Below are positions 29,026-38,752 of a stretch of DNA of 64,000 nt, in pieces. The notes under the pieces were generated by a model. It was given only the letters and a program-made list of their open reading frames with translations, was not told where the DNA came from and ran no database searches. A program made the translations under genes and the position numbers. Origin of the DNA: Oceanobacillus arenosus (GTDB taxonomy: Bacteria > Bacillota > Bacilli > Bacillales > Amphibacillaceae); assembly GCF_003369575.1 (NCBI RefSeq), contig NZ_PIOC01000027.1:124001-188000 (forward strand), written 5' to 3'. The number at the start of each line of letters is the position of its first letter. Position 1 is the stretch's first letter.

Positions 29026-29341
29026 GTTAGCCCAAGTTTCGGCAAAAATTTTATATAAAGGTCAAAATGGAAGATATAGCATCTCACAAACCCCGGTATT
29101 ATAGGATTGCACTTTTTATTATGCAATTGTAGTGACCTAGCGAAAAGCATTGGTTTAGTTGACATTTTTCACCTAATCCTCTACTGTTATCCTGAAACAA
29201 AACGAAGATGGAGTTTTCTTAGTATTAGCGAATAAATAAACTTTCCGGAATAAACTAAAAATTATTGTAGTGACCAAATAAAAAATGGAAATGTTGCTAT
29301 ACGAGGACTTCTAACCCTTTAAACCGAAACTTGGGTTAGCA
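29026..29341. repeat. Small element bounded by inverted repeats
   Basis: GTTAGCCCAAGTTTCGGC on the left and CCGAAACTTGGGTTAGC on the right are inverted with about two mismatches. The 316-bp interior has no gene and contains ATTGTAGTGACC twice (29127, 29265). It looks like an internally deleted transposon; the family is not identified. Confidence 0.5.
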
Positions 29342-29990
29342 ATAGGTAAGCATTTGATGCTATCTCCAGCTTTTCTCCTGCTCCGCACGGAACGTGATAG
29401 TTTCCCATCATTCCGCGTTCCATCTAACGTTATGTACTAGACTATAAGTTCCTCGTTACCCTTAGGCAGAAGATACTCAAGTCTCCCTACTAAAAGCTCG
29501 CACTGTGGAAATTCCCACGTTCCTACCCTATCGGTACGATGAACGCTTGGAAAATAATCATTCCATTTCGCTAGACTTAGGGTTGTTCCTTCACTCCCAT
29601 TACAGAAGGTTCTTAGGTCATCCCCCTACCCTCACAAGGATAAATGCTTTTAGGATAATGCCTTATAGCAAACGTTTTGGGTAACAGCCCTTGTTTCAAC
29701 GTCCGTTTCTTTCTAAGTACCTTACAACATAGCTATCCATTCTAAACGTAGCTGCTTCCTTTAAGGCTGTGAGCTCGATACCGCCAAGTGTATTTCAGAG
29801 GGTGCATTTTTACTCTACAACACTCACCCTATCGTTGGATGGGGCATAGGTTTCCTTTATGTTCTAACTTTAGACCGGTAATAACGATAGGTAATCTACT
29901 GAGTGTAAAGCTCTTGCGGGTTCCATTCTCTTTTCAGCTTTCCCCCGTTCCACACCGTGCGTGAGACTTTCACCTCACACGGTGACCCCT
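29338..29990 (-). mobile_element. Group II intron remnant(s) without ORF
   Basis: The minus strand contains two sequences shaped like group II domain V: one at 29952-29985 (CCGTGTGAGGTGAAAGTCTC, with partner CACGCACGG) and one at 29385-29418 (GCGGAATGATGGGAAACTAT, with partner CACGTTCCGTGC). The second is followed by AAAGCTGGAGATAGCATCAA and CTTACCTATTGCTA, as at the 3' ends of bacterial group II introns known to me. No reverse transcriptase reading frame is present. Exact ends are uncertain; this may be one ORF-less intron next to the 3' tip of another. Confidence 0.55.
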
Positions 29991-30288
29991 CGAAAATTAT
30001 GTTTTCTTTATCATTCAATCATGATTTTTCCTCTGGACCCTTCGATCGTTCTATTTTGTATTTAGAACAACGTTTGTTGTTCATTTTCAACTTCATTGGT
30101 GAAAATCTCTAAATTGATTTCTTTTTCATTGATACTATTGTTCCCCACTAACACTTTTAACGTAACGATGAGATATGTGTATTCATATAATGTGCATAAG
30201 TGGAGGTTTCAACAAAATCAAGGTGAGTTTAAATCAGAATACTTATTAATCGCTACTGATTAATGGGCCTACCCTAGGAGGTTTATAA

Positions 30289-31677
30289 GTGAATGGAAGT
30301 GCATTAAAAAAAATACCAGTTACACCTATAAGCCAAATGGCTAAGAAGGACTACGATGTACTAATTATAGGTACTGGGGCCGGAGGCGGAGCTGCACTTT
30401 GGAGATTATGTAAAAAATGGAGGAAAAATAAAAAAAGAATAGGTGTTATAGAAGCAGGTGATTTAGTACTACCGACACATGCAAGAAACATTACGGGATT
30501 AAATCATAAGAAACTTTTTAACAAATTAAAGAGTGTGATTGGAGATGACCTCCCTCATTATTCCGGTGCGACACAGGCTCTGGCTGTAGGAGGTAAAACA
30601 TTATTTTGGGGAGGCGTAACGCCACGCCTGCATCCAATAGAATATAAAGAGTGGCCCATCCCGATGAAGGATATAGAAAACTATTACAAAATTGCTGAAA
30701 GAGTCATGAATGTAACGCAATCCTATACAAAAGACCCGATCATGAAAACGATTCTCCACTCCCTTAAAGATAATGGATATCCAGAAGCAACGGTTGTACC
30801 AAAAGCGATAGAAATTAATCGAAAAAACCTTGGGATTTTACATTCTTCAGACTTGTTCAGCTCGCTTTCTTTCCTCACCTCTGCATTGAATCATCGCTCA
30901 TTCGATTTAGGGATAAACGCCCGTGCTACTCAGATTTTTCCAGAAAAGAAAAGATTCATTATAAAAGTAGCGCCAAAACATAACAACATATACTTTCTAA
31001 AAGCTAAAACGGTTATTTTATCCACGGGTAGTCTTGAAACCCCGCGTCTTTTGCTTCACTCTGGCGTTAAAGGAGATACAATTGGCCATTATTTAGTTAA
31101 TCACTCCTCTGTTAGAGTTAAGAGAGCATTAAAAATCCCTGATTATTTAAGAAGGGCGGGGAGAGTTGACATTTTAATTCCCCAGTCAAATAGTAGGTTG
31201 TTCCAAATACAAATTCACGGAAAGCAGAAAGGACTTTTTTTAACTGGCTATGGAAAGGTTGAGTCGCGATTTGAAAATCAATTAACTTTAAACTCAGACG
31301 ATGTCGATGAGGATGGAGTGCCTAAATTACAAATTGATTTTTCTTATTCCGAGAAAGATCAACAAATCATTCGGGAAATGGAAACTTTTGTTGAACAGAT
31401 TTCCTCTGTAATTGGATTACAACGGAATCGGAGGAACAATGATTCTCTTCTAAGCTTAAGACCCCCTGGGGCTGATAACCATGAATGCGGAACTTGCCGG
31501 ATGGGTATTGATCCATCTACTTCAGCTACGAACAGCTATGGCCAAATCCATTCTATACCTGGTTTATATATAGCTGATAATAGTGTTTTACCAGCAATTG
31601 GAGCAGTTAATCCAACCCTCACGACCATTTCTTTAGCCATTCGAACAGTGGATTATATTGTTGAACATTCGAAATAA
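30289..31677 (+). CDS. GMC family FAD oxidoreductase
   Basis: 462 aa. The FAD-binding dinucleotide fold is at the N-terminus (VLIIGTGAGGGAALW, about 24-38), SGATQALAVGGKTLFWGGVT lies near 100, and the C-terminal GMC domain has HECGTCRMG near 396 and GLYIADNSVLPAIGAVNPTL to the end. Family enzymes oxidise alcohols, sugars or sugar acids (for example the gluconate dehydrogenase branch). No partner subunit or cytochrome is seen nearby and there is no signal peptide, so the electron acceptor is unknown. The start is GTG after AGGAGG. The gene sits alone among mobile-element remnants. Confidence 0.85.
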   Translation: MNGSALKKIPVTPISQMAKKDYDVLIIGTGAGGGAALWRLCKKWRKNKKRIGVIEAGDLVLPTHARNITGLNHKKLFNKLKSVIGDDLPHYSGATQALAVGGKTLFWGGVTPRLHPIEYKEWPIPMKDIENYYKIAERVMNVTQSYTKDPIMKTILHSLKDNGYPEATVVPKAIEINRKNLGILHSSDLFSSLSFLTSALNHRSFDLGINARATQIFPEKKRFIIKVAPKHNNIYFLKAKTVILSTGSLETPRLLLHSGVKGDTIGHYLVNHSSVRVKRALKIPDYLRRAGRVDILIPQSNSRLFQIQIHGKQKGLFLTGYGKVESRFENQLTLNSDDVDEDGVPKLQIDFSYSEKDQQIIREMETFVEQISSVIGLQRNRRNNDSLLSLRPPGADNHECGTCRMGIDPSTSATNSYGQIHSIPGLYIADNSVLPAIGAVNPTLTTISLAIRTVDYIVEHSK

Positions 31678-31799
31678 TTATTGGAATAAAGTTAACAATC
31701 GAAGCAGTTATAGTTTTATTTTTTTGCACAGATGGAATCCGTTTTTGGTCAAGGATAATGAGAGACCACTTGTTATTTCTTAGGTTGGGGTTTCGATGT

Positions 31800-32475
31800 G
31801 AGGATACACAATCACAAACCACCCGTTGAACAGGTGGTTTGATTTCGCCCTGTAAGGGCACATTACTTGCAACGCCTAAAGGCGTGGTTTCGCAAGCACC
31901 TGCATACTTGCTATCTCCTAAATTGGAATTTATTATTGATCCCTTATCTTGTCTTCGATTATGTCGGCATCAATTTGATTTTTAATTTACTTTTTTATAT
32001 CCTATTTATTTCTTCCTACTGTGTCTACATAGTATCCCTTCGCCCAAAAGTGTCGGTTGCCTCTTTGTTTGAACTCTGGATGTCGATCAAATATCATTAA
32101 AGCACTTTTCCCCTTTAAATAACCCATAAAGCTTGATACACTGATTTTGAGTGGTGTTTTCACACAAAGATGAATATGACCGACTGATACACTGCCTTCT
32201 AGTATTCTAACTCCTTTATACTCACATAGTTTTTTGAGGGTCTCACAGATATCCATTTTTAATTTTCCGTACATAATCTTAGGTCTTTACTTCGGATGAA
32301 TACGATGTGATACATGCAATTCCATTTTGTATGTGATAAACTCGAATTATCCACTTTGGATGCCCTCCTTTATTTGACTTGGCATGCGAAACCATTGTCA
32401 TTATATCAAAGGAGGGCTTTTTTATCATACTTATCGGCACTTCCTATTCCGTTCTCCCCACGCACAGCGTGGGGC
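31800..32475 (-). mobile_element. IS200/IS605-type element, degraded
   Basis: A broken tnpA is flanked by subterminal hairpins: ACCACCCGTTGAACAGGTGG and CGCCTAAAGGCG on its downstream side (31815-31890), and CCCCACGCACAGCGTGGGG near 32457 on its upstream side. A stem GCCCTCCTTT/AAAGGAGGGC (32362-32416) precedes the gene and probably blocks incoming transcription, as in IS200. No tnpB was found. Confidence 0.7.
32002..32354 (-). pseudogene. Y1-transposase TnpA, frameshifted and truncated
   Basis: The HUH motif (GHIHLCV) and the region of the catalytic tyrosine (FWAKGYYVDTVG) are recognisable. The N-terminal piece (DNSSLSHTKWNCMYHIVF, from a GTG at 32354) is out of frame with the rest, and an in-frame TAA lies where a tyrosine codon is expected. 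The protein stops right after VGRNK, losing the last helix. Confidence 0.8.
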
Positions 32476-33038
32476 TTAATCTGGAGTTAATTAATGAAGC
32501 TAATCAGCGTCATCGTATATTTGAAGGTATTGAACAACTCTCTCACTCATTTACAGATCAAATGGATCCGGAACAAATAAGAAGATCAGTTCTTTGATGA
32601 AAATCGTAATTTCGTAGTATCACTTCGGACTTTAAGAAAATTGCTAGAGATAAAGGGCATTATCTATCCCCTTCTAGGGGACCATGTGATAAAAAAACAT
32701 GCAGAATTTTTCTTCGCGGATTTATTTGTTGGACCTCTCTTTAATGGCTCATACACCTATGTTAACAGGCTGCACAACAGTGGGAAGCAGAGTCAATCGG
32801 TTCTAAAGTCAATATCATCTACCCCGCCTTCTTCGCCCCTTAGGGAAACAGGGGTTCAACCAGCAGTAAGCTAGCAATCGAAAACATCAGTTTTCTGGAA
32901 CCAGCTGGTGTGGCGAAGGATTCTAAGATTGTCAAACAGGTTGCGATCATTTAACACTTTTTAGTGCTAGGGGTCTCCACTAGACGAAGAGAATAACGTG
33001 ATTGAATGTGTTTGGACACAGTGATCTGTTTCATTCCG
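32476..33038. other. Degraded coding-like region, unrecognised
   Basis: Two short plus-strand frames (about 32479-32597, containing EANQRHRIFEGIEQLSHSF, and 32602-32874, containing KKHAEFFFADLFVGPLFNG) look like pieces of former genes next to the IS200 relic. Neither has a ribosome site or a family I can name. Confidence 0.3.
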
Positions 33039-34187
33039 TTACAAAATTGGATAACCTGGAAGCAAAGCTAGTGGACCTAATGGGTCTCCAAATCTGATGA
33101 CATTGCTTTTTCTCCTACGTCTTATATTAATGTCTAAACACTCATTTAACCCAAGTCTAATTGCAGCATATTGAAGAGAAATTTGCTCATCAGGAATGAA
33201 TCCATCAATTTGTTTGTACGGCCACGAATTCGGGTTATCCATATAAGGGAGGAGAAACCGGATGGCGGATTCGATTCCTTTTCCTTCTGTTGTTTTATAC
33301 TTCCATAAATTAGTTCCCTTTAGGTATGCTATTTCACAAAGGAGGGTTTGAGCATCAAGGTTAAACAGACTGTAGCTGAAAGCTTTTGTTCTAATCAACT
33401 CACGAGGTAGTGCCCCGCTTAAAGTGATTTGTTTAGAGACAACTACATCTTTGTAAAAGTTAAAAGCATTCTGTAAAATATTCCCTTTATTCAGGTAAGC
33501 TGCATAAACTGCTACATGGGTCACCCACCAGGCTGAATGGTTGTTGCCTAATTTGCTCTCCTTTTTTCCTCTTTGAGTGTTTAAAATCCATGCGAGGCAT
33601 TCTTCAATCCATTCTGCCATTCCTTCAAGCTCTTTTTGCCAATCCGGATACTCATGCAGAAAACATAAGGCATGGACTAAACGATCCAACTGCCGAAGTA
33701 CAATTATCCCAGTACATTTTCCCGTCCATTTTCCAGGAACAGCTTCGGCATATTTTAAATGAGGGTTCATCCGAGTTTTAAGATCCAAAAACCAAACCTT
33801 CAAAAGGTCAACAGCTCTTTGAAGATAAGATTTGTTTTCTAAATAATATCCAGCGTAACAAAGAAGAAGGACGGTATTAGAAAGTTCCTGAAAAGCCAAC
33901 CAATGTTCTTTATGTCGATCTGGTCGTTCAAGTCCATCCCTCCGAACATAGGGGCCATTCGGATCATGCGGATTTGGCCACCAGTATGGCGCTTCATAAT
34001 AGTAATCATGAGGGTCACCGCTGGCAGCCTTGCTTGGAAAATAAGTAACGCTCCATGGGCCTTTCAACATGGCTTTATCGGCCCTTTGCTTTAATTCAGT
34101 ATAAATTACACCCCATGGTCCTTTTGTTGATTTTATATTAAGCCTGGTTTTATTTACAAAGTCATGGCTTACAAAGATGAAACTCAA
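33039..34187 (-). CDS. Alginate lyase family (PL5-like) protein, cytoplasmic
   Basis: 382 aa with the alpha/alpha-barrel signatures of the alginate-lyase family: YYYEAPYWWPNP (about 62-73), YVRRDGLERPDRHKEH, and the NNHSAWW catalytic-site motif near residue 214. Characterised members cleave uronic-acid polymers by beta-elimination. There is no signal peptide: the sequence begins MSFIFVSHDFVNKTRLNI, so the protein should stay in the cytoplasm. The start is TTG, eight bases after GGAGG. The gene diverges from the GT2 gene beside the sulfation locus; trimming or modifying a uronate-containing glycan is a fair inference. CATATAATA at 34213-34221 is a possible sigma-K -10. Confidence 0.8.
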   Translation of the reverse strand: MSFIFVSHDFVNKTRLNIKSTKGPWGVIYTELKQRADKAMLKGPWSVTYFPSKAASGDPHDYYYEAPYWWPNPHDPNGPYVRRDGLERPDRHKEHWLAFQELSNTVLLLCYAGYYLENKSYLQRAVDLLKVWFLDLKTRMNPHLKYAEAVPGKWTGKCTGIIVLRQLDRLVHALCFLHEYPDWQKELEGMAEWIEECLAWILNTQRGKKESKLGNNHSAWWVTHVAVYAAYLNKGNILQNAFNFYKDVVVSKQITLSGALPRELIRTKAFSYSLFNLDAQTLLCEIAYLKGTNLWKYKTTEGKGIESAIRFLLPYMDNPNSWPYKQIDGFIPDEQISLQYAAIRLGLNECLDINIRRRRKSNVIRFGDPLGPLALLPGYPIL

Positions 34188-34317
34188 ACAACAAGCACCT
34201 CCGGCAAAAACTTATTATATGATATTCTGTTTGAAGTTTGTTTGTCACAGGTAATTGATGTGAACGATGTTATTTTGATAAATAATAGATAAAATTGAAA
34301 GATGGGGATCTAACCAA

Positions 34318-34344
34318 ACATATAAATTGAATATACATAAAATA
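34318..34344 (+). promoter_or_regulatory. Candidate sigma-K promoter for the GT2 gene
   Basis: AC, 16 bases, then CATAAAATA, which fits AC-N16-CATAnnnTA. The -10 lies 51 bases before the ATG. Confidence 0.5.
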
Positions 34345-34394
34345 ATATAACGAACAAATGGAAGTTATCAATTGACCCAAAAAGGAGGAATAAT

Positions 34395-35087
34395 ATGATT
34401 TCAATTATAACGTGTACACAGCGACCTGTATTTATGAATCAAATATTCAACAATTATATTCGTCAAGAAGTTAATGATAAAGAATTAATCATTATTTTAA
34501 ACCAAGATAACATGGATATTAACGAATGGAACGAAGAGGCAAAAAGATACAATAATGTCTTTATTTATCAACTGCCTGAAGAGTATACGCTTGGAAGATG
34601 TATGAATTATGGGATAGAAAAGGCCCATTATAATATCATCGCAAAATTTGATGATGATGATTATTACGCCTCAAAATATTTGAAGGAATCTGTAGATGCT
34701 CTGAATAATACAGACGCATCTATAATTGGAAAGTCAGCAGCATTTATTTATTTTGAAGAAGAAAAGGCCCTTACAATTTATAGGGAAAATAAGGAAAATA
34801 AATTATATAAATTTATAAAGGGAGGAACATTAGTTTTTAAAAAATCGGTATGGAATAAAGTGAAGTTCCCAGATAGAGTTGAAGGAAGTGATTCACATTT
34901 CTTAAGACGATCCTGGAAACTAGGCTATAAGATCTATTCTGTTTCCAGATATAATTACGTCTGCATTAGGAGAAAAGATACCAGTACACATACTCAAAAG
35001 ATAAGCACAAAGGAATATATGGCGAAATGTAAATTAGTTTGTCACACTGATCACTATATCCCATTGATAACTAAAGACGTTGAATAG
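34395..35087 (+). CDS. Glycosyltransferase family 2-like protein
   Basis: 230 aa, a single GT-A fold: MISIITCTQRP at the nucleotide-binding start, TLGRCMNYGIEKAHYNIIAK near 75, and the metal-binding FDDDDYY near 98. No membrane segment, so a soluble cytoplasmic transferase. The AAAGGAGG ribosome site and the sigma-K-like sequence upstream suggest late mother-cell expression. Donor and acceptor are unknown. Confidence 0.82.
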   Translation: MISIITCTQRPVFMNQIFNNYIRQEVNDKELIIILNQDNMDINEWNEEAKRYNNVFIYQLPEEYTLGRCMNYGIEKAHYNIIAKFDDDDYYASKYLKESVDALNNTDASIIGKSAAFIYFEEEKALTIYRENKENKLYKFIKGGTLVFKKSVWNKVKFPDRVEGSDSHFLRRSWKLGYKIYSVSRYNYVCIRRKDTSTHTQKISTKEYMAKCKLVCHTDHYIPLITKDVE

Positions 35088-35213
35088 TCGAAAAATGTGG
35101 CTACAAGCCATTTGTTTGAAAAATTGTTATTCACCTAACGTTCAGTGCCTAAAATAAAAACTGGAAAAATGTTCAAAAAAAGGCATGAAAGAAACAATGT
35201 ATATGGTAAACGA

Positions 35214-35482
35214 AAAGTGAGCCACATGACAGAATAAAACTGAGCCACTAGAAGTTTGTGAAATTTATTTTCCACAAAACTAAATTGGATTTACATAGAG
35301 AGGCGGGCATGATACCCTGTTGTGGGTGCGCAATTCCCTCCCACCGCACGCTTTCGCAAAGAAGTCATGCCCGTAGAGGATCCGTGTCAATCGTACGCAG
35401 TAATAAAATATATTCTCCAAGTTTGTGAATTCCTCTAATTTTAGGTGGCTCAAAATTATTTGCAAAATGGCTCAATTTTCAA
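35214..35482. other. Possible relic of an IS21-type element
   Basis: Repeated short sequences GTGAGCCAC and TGAGCCACT on the left (35217-35255) and GTGGCTCAAAAT and TGGCTCAATTT on the right (35441-35480) are mutually inverted, as in the multiple terminal repeats of IS21 elements. Between them are about 180 bp of GC-richer sequence with no transposase gene. Confidence 0.35.
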
Positions 35483-35494
35483 TTGCAAAATACA

Positions 35495-36319
35495 CTATCT
35501 GTTTTCAACTATAAACCACGGATTACGGAGGCATGGCTTATTATATGTTAACGATTGTTTACCTTCTACCGTATATAAATATCCTCTTGCCTGTTCCACA
35601 ATAACATGACCGGCCGCAGTGTCCCATTCCATGGTTGGTGCAAACCTTGGATAGTAATCACATGCCCCTTCTGCTACTAAACAAAGTTTTAATGAACTCC
35701 CAGATGACATCGTTTCTACTCGATGATGTTTCTCTTTTAATTGTTCAATAAAGGCTTCTGTTTCCTGTGACAAATGGGAGCGACTCGCGATAACTTTTAC
35801 AACATCTTCATTCTTTGAGCATGGTAAAACTGTACCTTGTTCCATAATGTCTTTATCGTCATCCAACCGACATTGTTTTGTATGCTTAATTTTAAAGGAA
35901 CCAACACCAACTTTTGCTACATATAACGTGTCGAGTACCGGGACATAAATGACACCCAAAACCGGTTTTTGATTTTCAATCAATGCAATGTTAACGGTAA
36001 ACTCACCATTACGTTTGATAAACTCCTTCGTGCCATCCAGCGGGTCAACCAACCAGAATGTATTCCAACTTTTGCGTTCACTATAAGGTATATCAGCCCC
36101 TTCTTCACTTAAAATTGGGATGTTTTTATAATATTTTTGCAATTGCGTGGCAATTTTCTGATGTGATTGTTTATCCGCCATAGTTAAGGGAGAACAGTCA
36201 TTTTTAAATTCAATATCATAGTCATATCGATTATAAATCCTTAGGATTTCGTGACCGGCATCTATAGCAATCTTTACAATGGGTCCTAAACTAATATCAG
36301 TAACGTTTTTATAAATCAT
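35495..36319 (-). CDS. cysQ: 3'(2'),5'-bisphosphate nucleotidase CysQ
   Basis: A 274-aa inositol-monophosphatase-superfamily enzyme. The metal-binding motifs are EEGADIP near 77, [12 protein letters not shown] near 95 and [13 protein letters not shown] near 225. CysQ hydrolyses 3'-phosphoadenosine 5'-phosphate (PAP), the by-product of every sulfotransferase reaction, to AMP. It overlaps cysC by 4 bp, so the two are translationally coupled. Its presence with sat and cysC but without a PAPS reductase fits sulfotransferase chemistry rather than cysteine synthesis. Confidence 0.92.
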   Translation of the reverse strand: MIYKNVTDISLGPIVKIAIDAGHEILRIYNRYDYDIEFKNDCSPLTMADKQSHQKIATQLQKYYKNIPILSEEGADIPYSERKSWNTFWLVDPLDGTKEFIKRNGEFTVNIALIENQKPVLGVIYVPVLDTLYVAKVGVGSFKIKHTKQCRLDDDKDIMEQGTVLPCSKNEDVVKVIASRSHLSQETEAFIEQLKEKHHRVETMSSGSSLKLCLVAEGACDYYPRFAPTMEWDTAAGHVIVEQARGYLYTVEGKQSLTYNKPCLRNPWFIVENR

Positions 36320-36933
36320 AACGTTATATACCCATTCTGTTCTAGAAATCCAATAACTTGCTTCACTGAATCTTGTATTGACAACTGATCCGTTTCCACT
36401 ATCAATTCCGGATTCTTTGGTGACTCATAAGGCGCATCAATCCCAGTAAAATTTTTGATCTTTCCGCATCTTGCCATTCTATATAAACCTTTTGGATCTC
36501 TGTTTTCCACCTCTTCCAAACTGCATTTCACATAAACCTCTATAAATTCATGTTTATCAAGCAACCCCCTTACTTGATGACGTTCTTTTTGATACGGCGA
36601 AATGAAAGCAGCTAACGTTATGATTCCCGCATCAACAAATAACTTTGTCACTTCACCTATCCGGCGAATGTTCTCCAGCCGATCTTCCGGAGTAAAGCCC
36701 AGATCCGCATTCAAGCCATGACGAATGTTATCGCCATCTAATATATAGGTGTGAATGTTCCGTTTACTCAGTTCACGTTCAACTTCTACTGCCAATGTCG
36801 ATTTTCCCGATCCTGACAAACCAGTAAACCAAAGAACAGCACTTGTATGCTTGTTTAAATTTCTTCGATCATCTTTATTTACTTTTCCTTCATGCCAAAT
36901 GATATTTTCACTTTTCTTCTTATATTCGGTCAT
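36316..36933 (-). CDS. cysC: Adenylylsulfate kinase
   Basis: CysC phosphorylates adenosine 5'-phosphosulfate to PAPS, the sulfuryl donor. The P-loop [11 protein letters not shown] is near residue 36, [15 protein letters not shown] near 65, and the lid region [13 protein letters not shown] near 108. Length (205 aa) is normal. Third gene of the sat-permease-cysC-cysQ unit. Confidence 0.95.
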   Translation of the reverse strand: MTEYKKKSENIIWHEGKVNKDDRRNLNKHTSAVLWFTGLSGSGKSTLAVEVERELSKRNIHTYILDGDNIRHGLNADLGFTPEDRLENIRRIGEVTKLFVDAGIITLAAFISPYQKERHQVRGLLDKHEFIEVYVKCSLEEVENRDPKGLYRMARCGKIKNFTGIDAPYESPKNPELIVETDQLSIQDSVKQVIGFLEQNGYITL

Positions 36934-36958
36934 ATTTAGGTGATCCTCTCATCATTTT

Positions 36959-38737
36959 TTATACCCAAACCAGTGAAACGACTGTCACGGTGATAACAAC
37001 CACAATCAGACTTAATGGTAGCCCTACCTTAAAATAATCTGTAAATCTATAACCGCCTGGTCCATACACGATCATGTTGGTTTGATAACCAATCGGTGTT
37101 AAAAAACTTGCTGAAGCCGCAATTACCACAATCACCGCCATACCCATGGGATCAATACCCATTTGACTCCCCACAGCCATTGCAATCGGGTACATAATGA
37201 CCGCCGCAGCATTGTTCGTGATCATTTCTGTAAAGATGTTGGTCAATAAATAAATAACAACTAAAACGGCTACAACTCCGAATGGTTGTGTAAACGCCAC
37301 CAGACCATTAGCAAGGTAGTTTGCTAATCCTGTTTTAGTTATAGCTACCCCAATACCAAAAGCTGACGCAATTAGAAGCAAAACATCGAAATGAATGGAA
37401 TTCTTGGCTTCTTGTGGTGTAATGATTCTGAAAAACAGTAAAATCAGGACCTCCACAGCCATGGCTTTAAATATTGTTAATGCCTGGAAAACAACGAGAA
37501 CCAACAAGATTACAAAGCTTGCAAGTGTGAACCAACCCTTTTTTATTTCATTGTTTGAAATAAAGGGATTTTTAAGTGGTGTGACGACAAAGAAATCACG
37601 AAAATGACTTCGGTGACTTTCAAAGTCTGAACCTGCTAGCAACAGCAATGTGTCTCCAGGCTTTAATATAATGTTTCCGACTTTCCCTTTGATGAGCTCT
37701 TGATGTCGATGGACCGCAATCACCGCTGCATCAAATTTACTCCGGAAATTTGTGTTCTTAAGTGGTATTCCTAATAAAGTTGATTGATTTGAAACAACAG
37801 CCTCGATGACACGACTATTTTTATCGATTAACGTCTCAACCGGCACATTTGCATTTGGATTCAAATCTAAGCCTTTCTTTCCTTGTAATTCAGCAATAGT
37901 GGAAACATCACCAGTAAAAATAAGTTGATCACCTTGATGAATGACTGTGGTCGATTTTACAGGCGTAATTTTCTCATCGTTTCGTAAAATTTCAATAAGG
38001 AAAAGCCCTTTAAGCTCTCGCAACCCTGCTTCTTCAACTGTTTTTCCTACATGCTGAAAATTCGAAGCAACCCCTAATTCCGCCAGGTACTTTCTCGATT
38101 GTAACGTAACATCTTTGGAAACTAACGAATAGGAAGGCAATATCTTATAACCTATGGTTACAAGATATATGAGCCCAACAATCGTAACCGGAATACCTAC
38201 TATGGCCAGCTGAAAGAATGAAAATCCATGATAACCGTCTTTAATCATCATGCCATGAACGATTAAATTGGTGGAAGTTCCTACCAGCGTCATCATACCA
38301 CCTATGATGGTGGCATATGATAATGGTATAAGGAATTTAGACGGGGGCACTTTGTGATCCTCACACCATTTTCGAATAAACGGTGTAAAAGTAGCTACAA
38401 TCGGCGTATTATTTAAGAAGGCAGATAGTGATGCTATGGGTATCAAAATTTTCAACAATGCGTGTCTAGGACTTCGATGTTTATTCGTTAGCATGTTAAT
38501 TGATCTTGAGAGCAACTGACTTTTTTGGATAGCCCCCGCCACAATAAATAGTAGCGCAACGGTCAGCATCCCTTGGTTGGAGAATCCAATAAGCGCATCT
38601 TCGGGTGTTATGATCCCTATGATTAGTAAAATGACGAGCGAGGCAAACACGACTAGGTCTTGACGTGCAATCTCAAAGATTAATCCACCCAGCATGGTAA
38701 TGACCAACAATAAAACAAACCACATGTCCCACGTCAT
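36959..38737 (-). CDS. SLC13 family permease with two RCK-C domains (probable sulfate transporter)
   Basis: 592 aa: about twelve membrane helices split by a soluble segment (about 205-375) carrying two TrkA-C/RCK-C domains (GDQLIFTGDVSTIAELQ ends the first, KPGDTLLLLAGSDFE the second). Helical hairpins with NNTPIVATFTPF and TNNAAAVIMYPIA, and LVGTSTNLIVHG and LTPIGYQTNMIVYG, match the sodium-dicarboxylate/sulfate (DASS) family. Lying between sat and cysC it most likely imports sulfate for PAPS synthesis; the substrate is inferred from context. Confidence 0.87.
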   Translation of the reverse strand: MTWDMWFVLLLVITMLGGLIFEIARQDLVVFASLVILLIIGIITPEDALIGFSNQGMLTVALLFIVAGAIQKSQLLSRSINMLTNKHRSPRHALLKILIPIASLSAFLNNTPIVATFTPFIRKWCEDHKVPPSKFLIPLSYATIIGGMMTLVGTSTNLIVHGMMIKDGYHGFSFFQLAIVGIPVTIVGLIYLVTIGYKILPSYSLVSKDVTLQSRKYLAELGVASNFQHVGKTVEEAGLRELKGLFLIEILRNDEKITPVKSTTVIHQGDQLIFTGDVSTIAELQGKKGLDLNPNANVPVETLIDKNSRVIEAVVSNQSTLLGIPLKNTNFRSKFDAAVIAVHRHQELIKGKVGNIILKPGDTLLLLAGSDFESHRSHFRDFFVVTPLKNPFISNNEIKKGWFTLASFVILLVLVVFQALTIFKAMAVEVLILLFFRIITPQEAKNSIHFDVLLLIASAFGIGVAITKTGLANYLANGLVAFTQPFGVVAVLVVIYLLTNIFTEMITNNAAAVIMYPIAMAVGSQMGIDPMGMAVIVVIAASASFLTPIGYQTNMIVYGPGGYRFTDYFKVGLPLSLIVVVITVTVVSLVWV

Positions 38738-38752
38738 GTTACATCACTCATT

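Noticed and set aside
31867-32100. Plus-strand 77-aa frame
   Set aside because: Lies antisense to the IS200-type transposase relic and includes its hairpins; no ribosome site.
32379-32874. Two plus-strand frames next to the IS200 relic as real genes
   Set aside because: The first begins inside the IS hairpins, neither has a ribosome site, and no family could be recognised; kept only as a degraded region.
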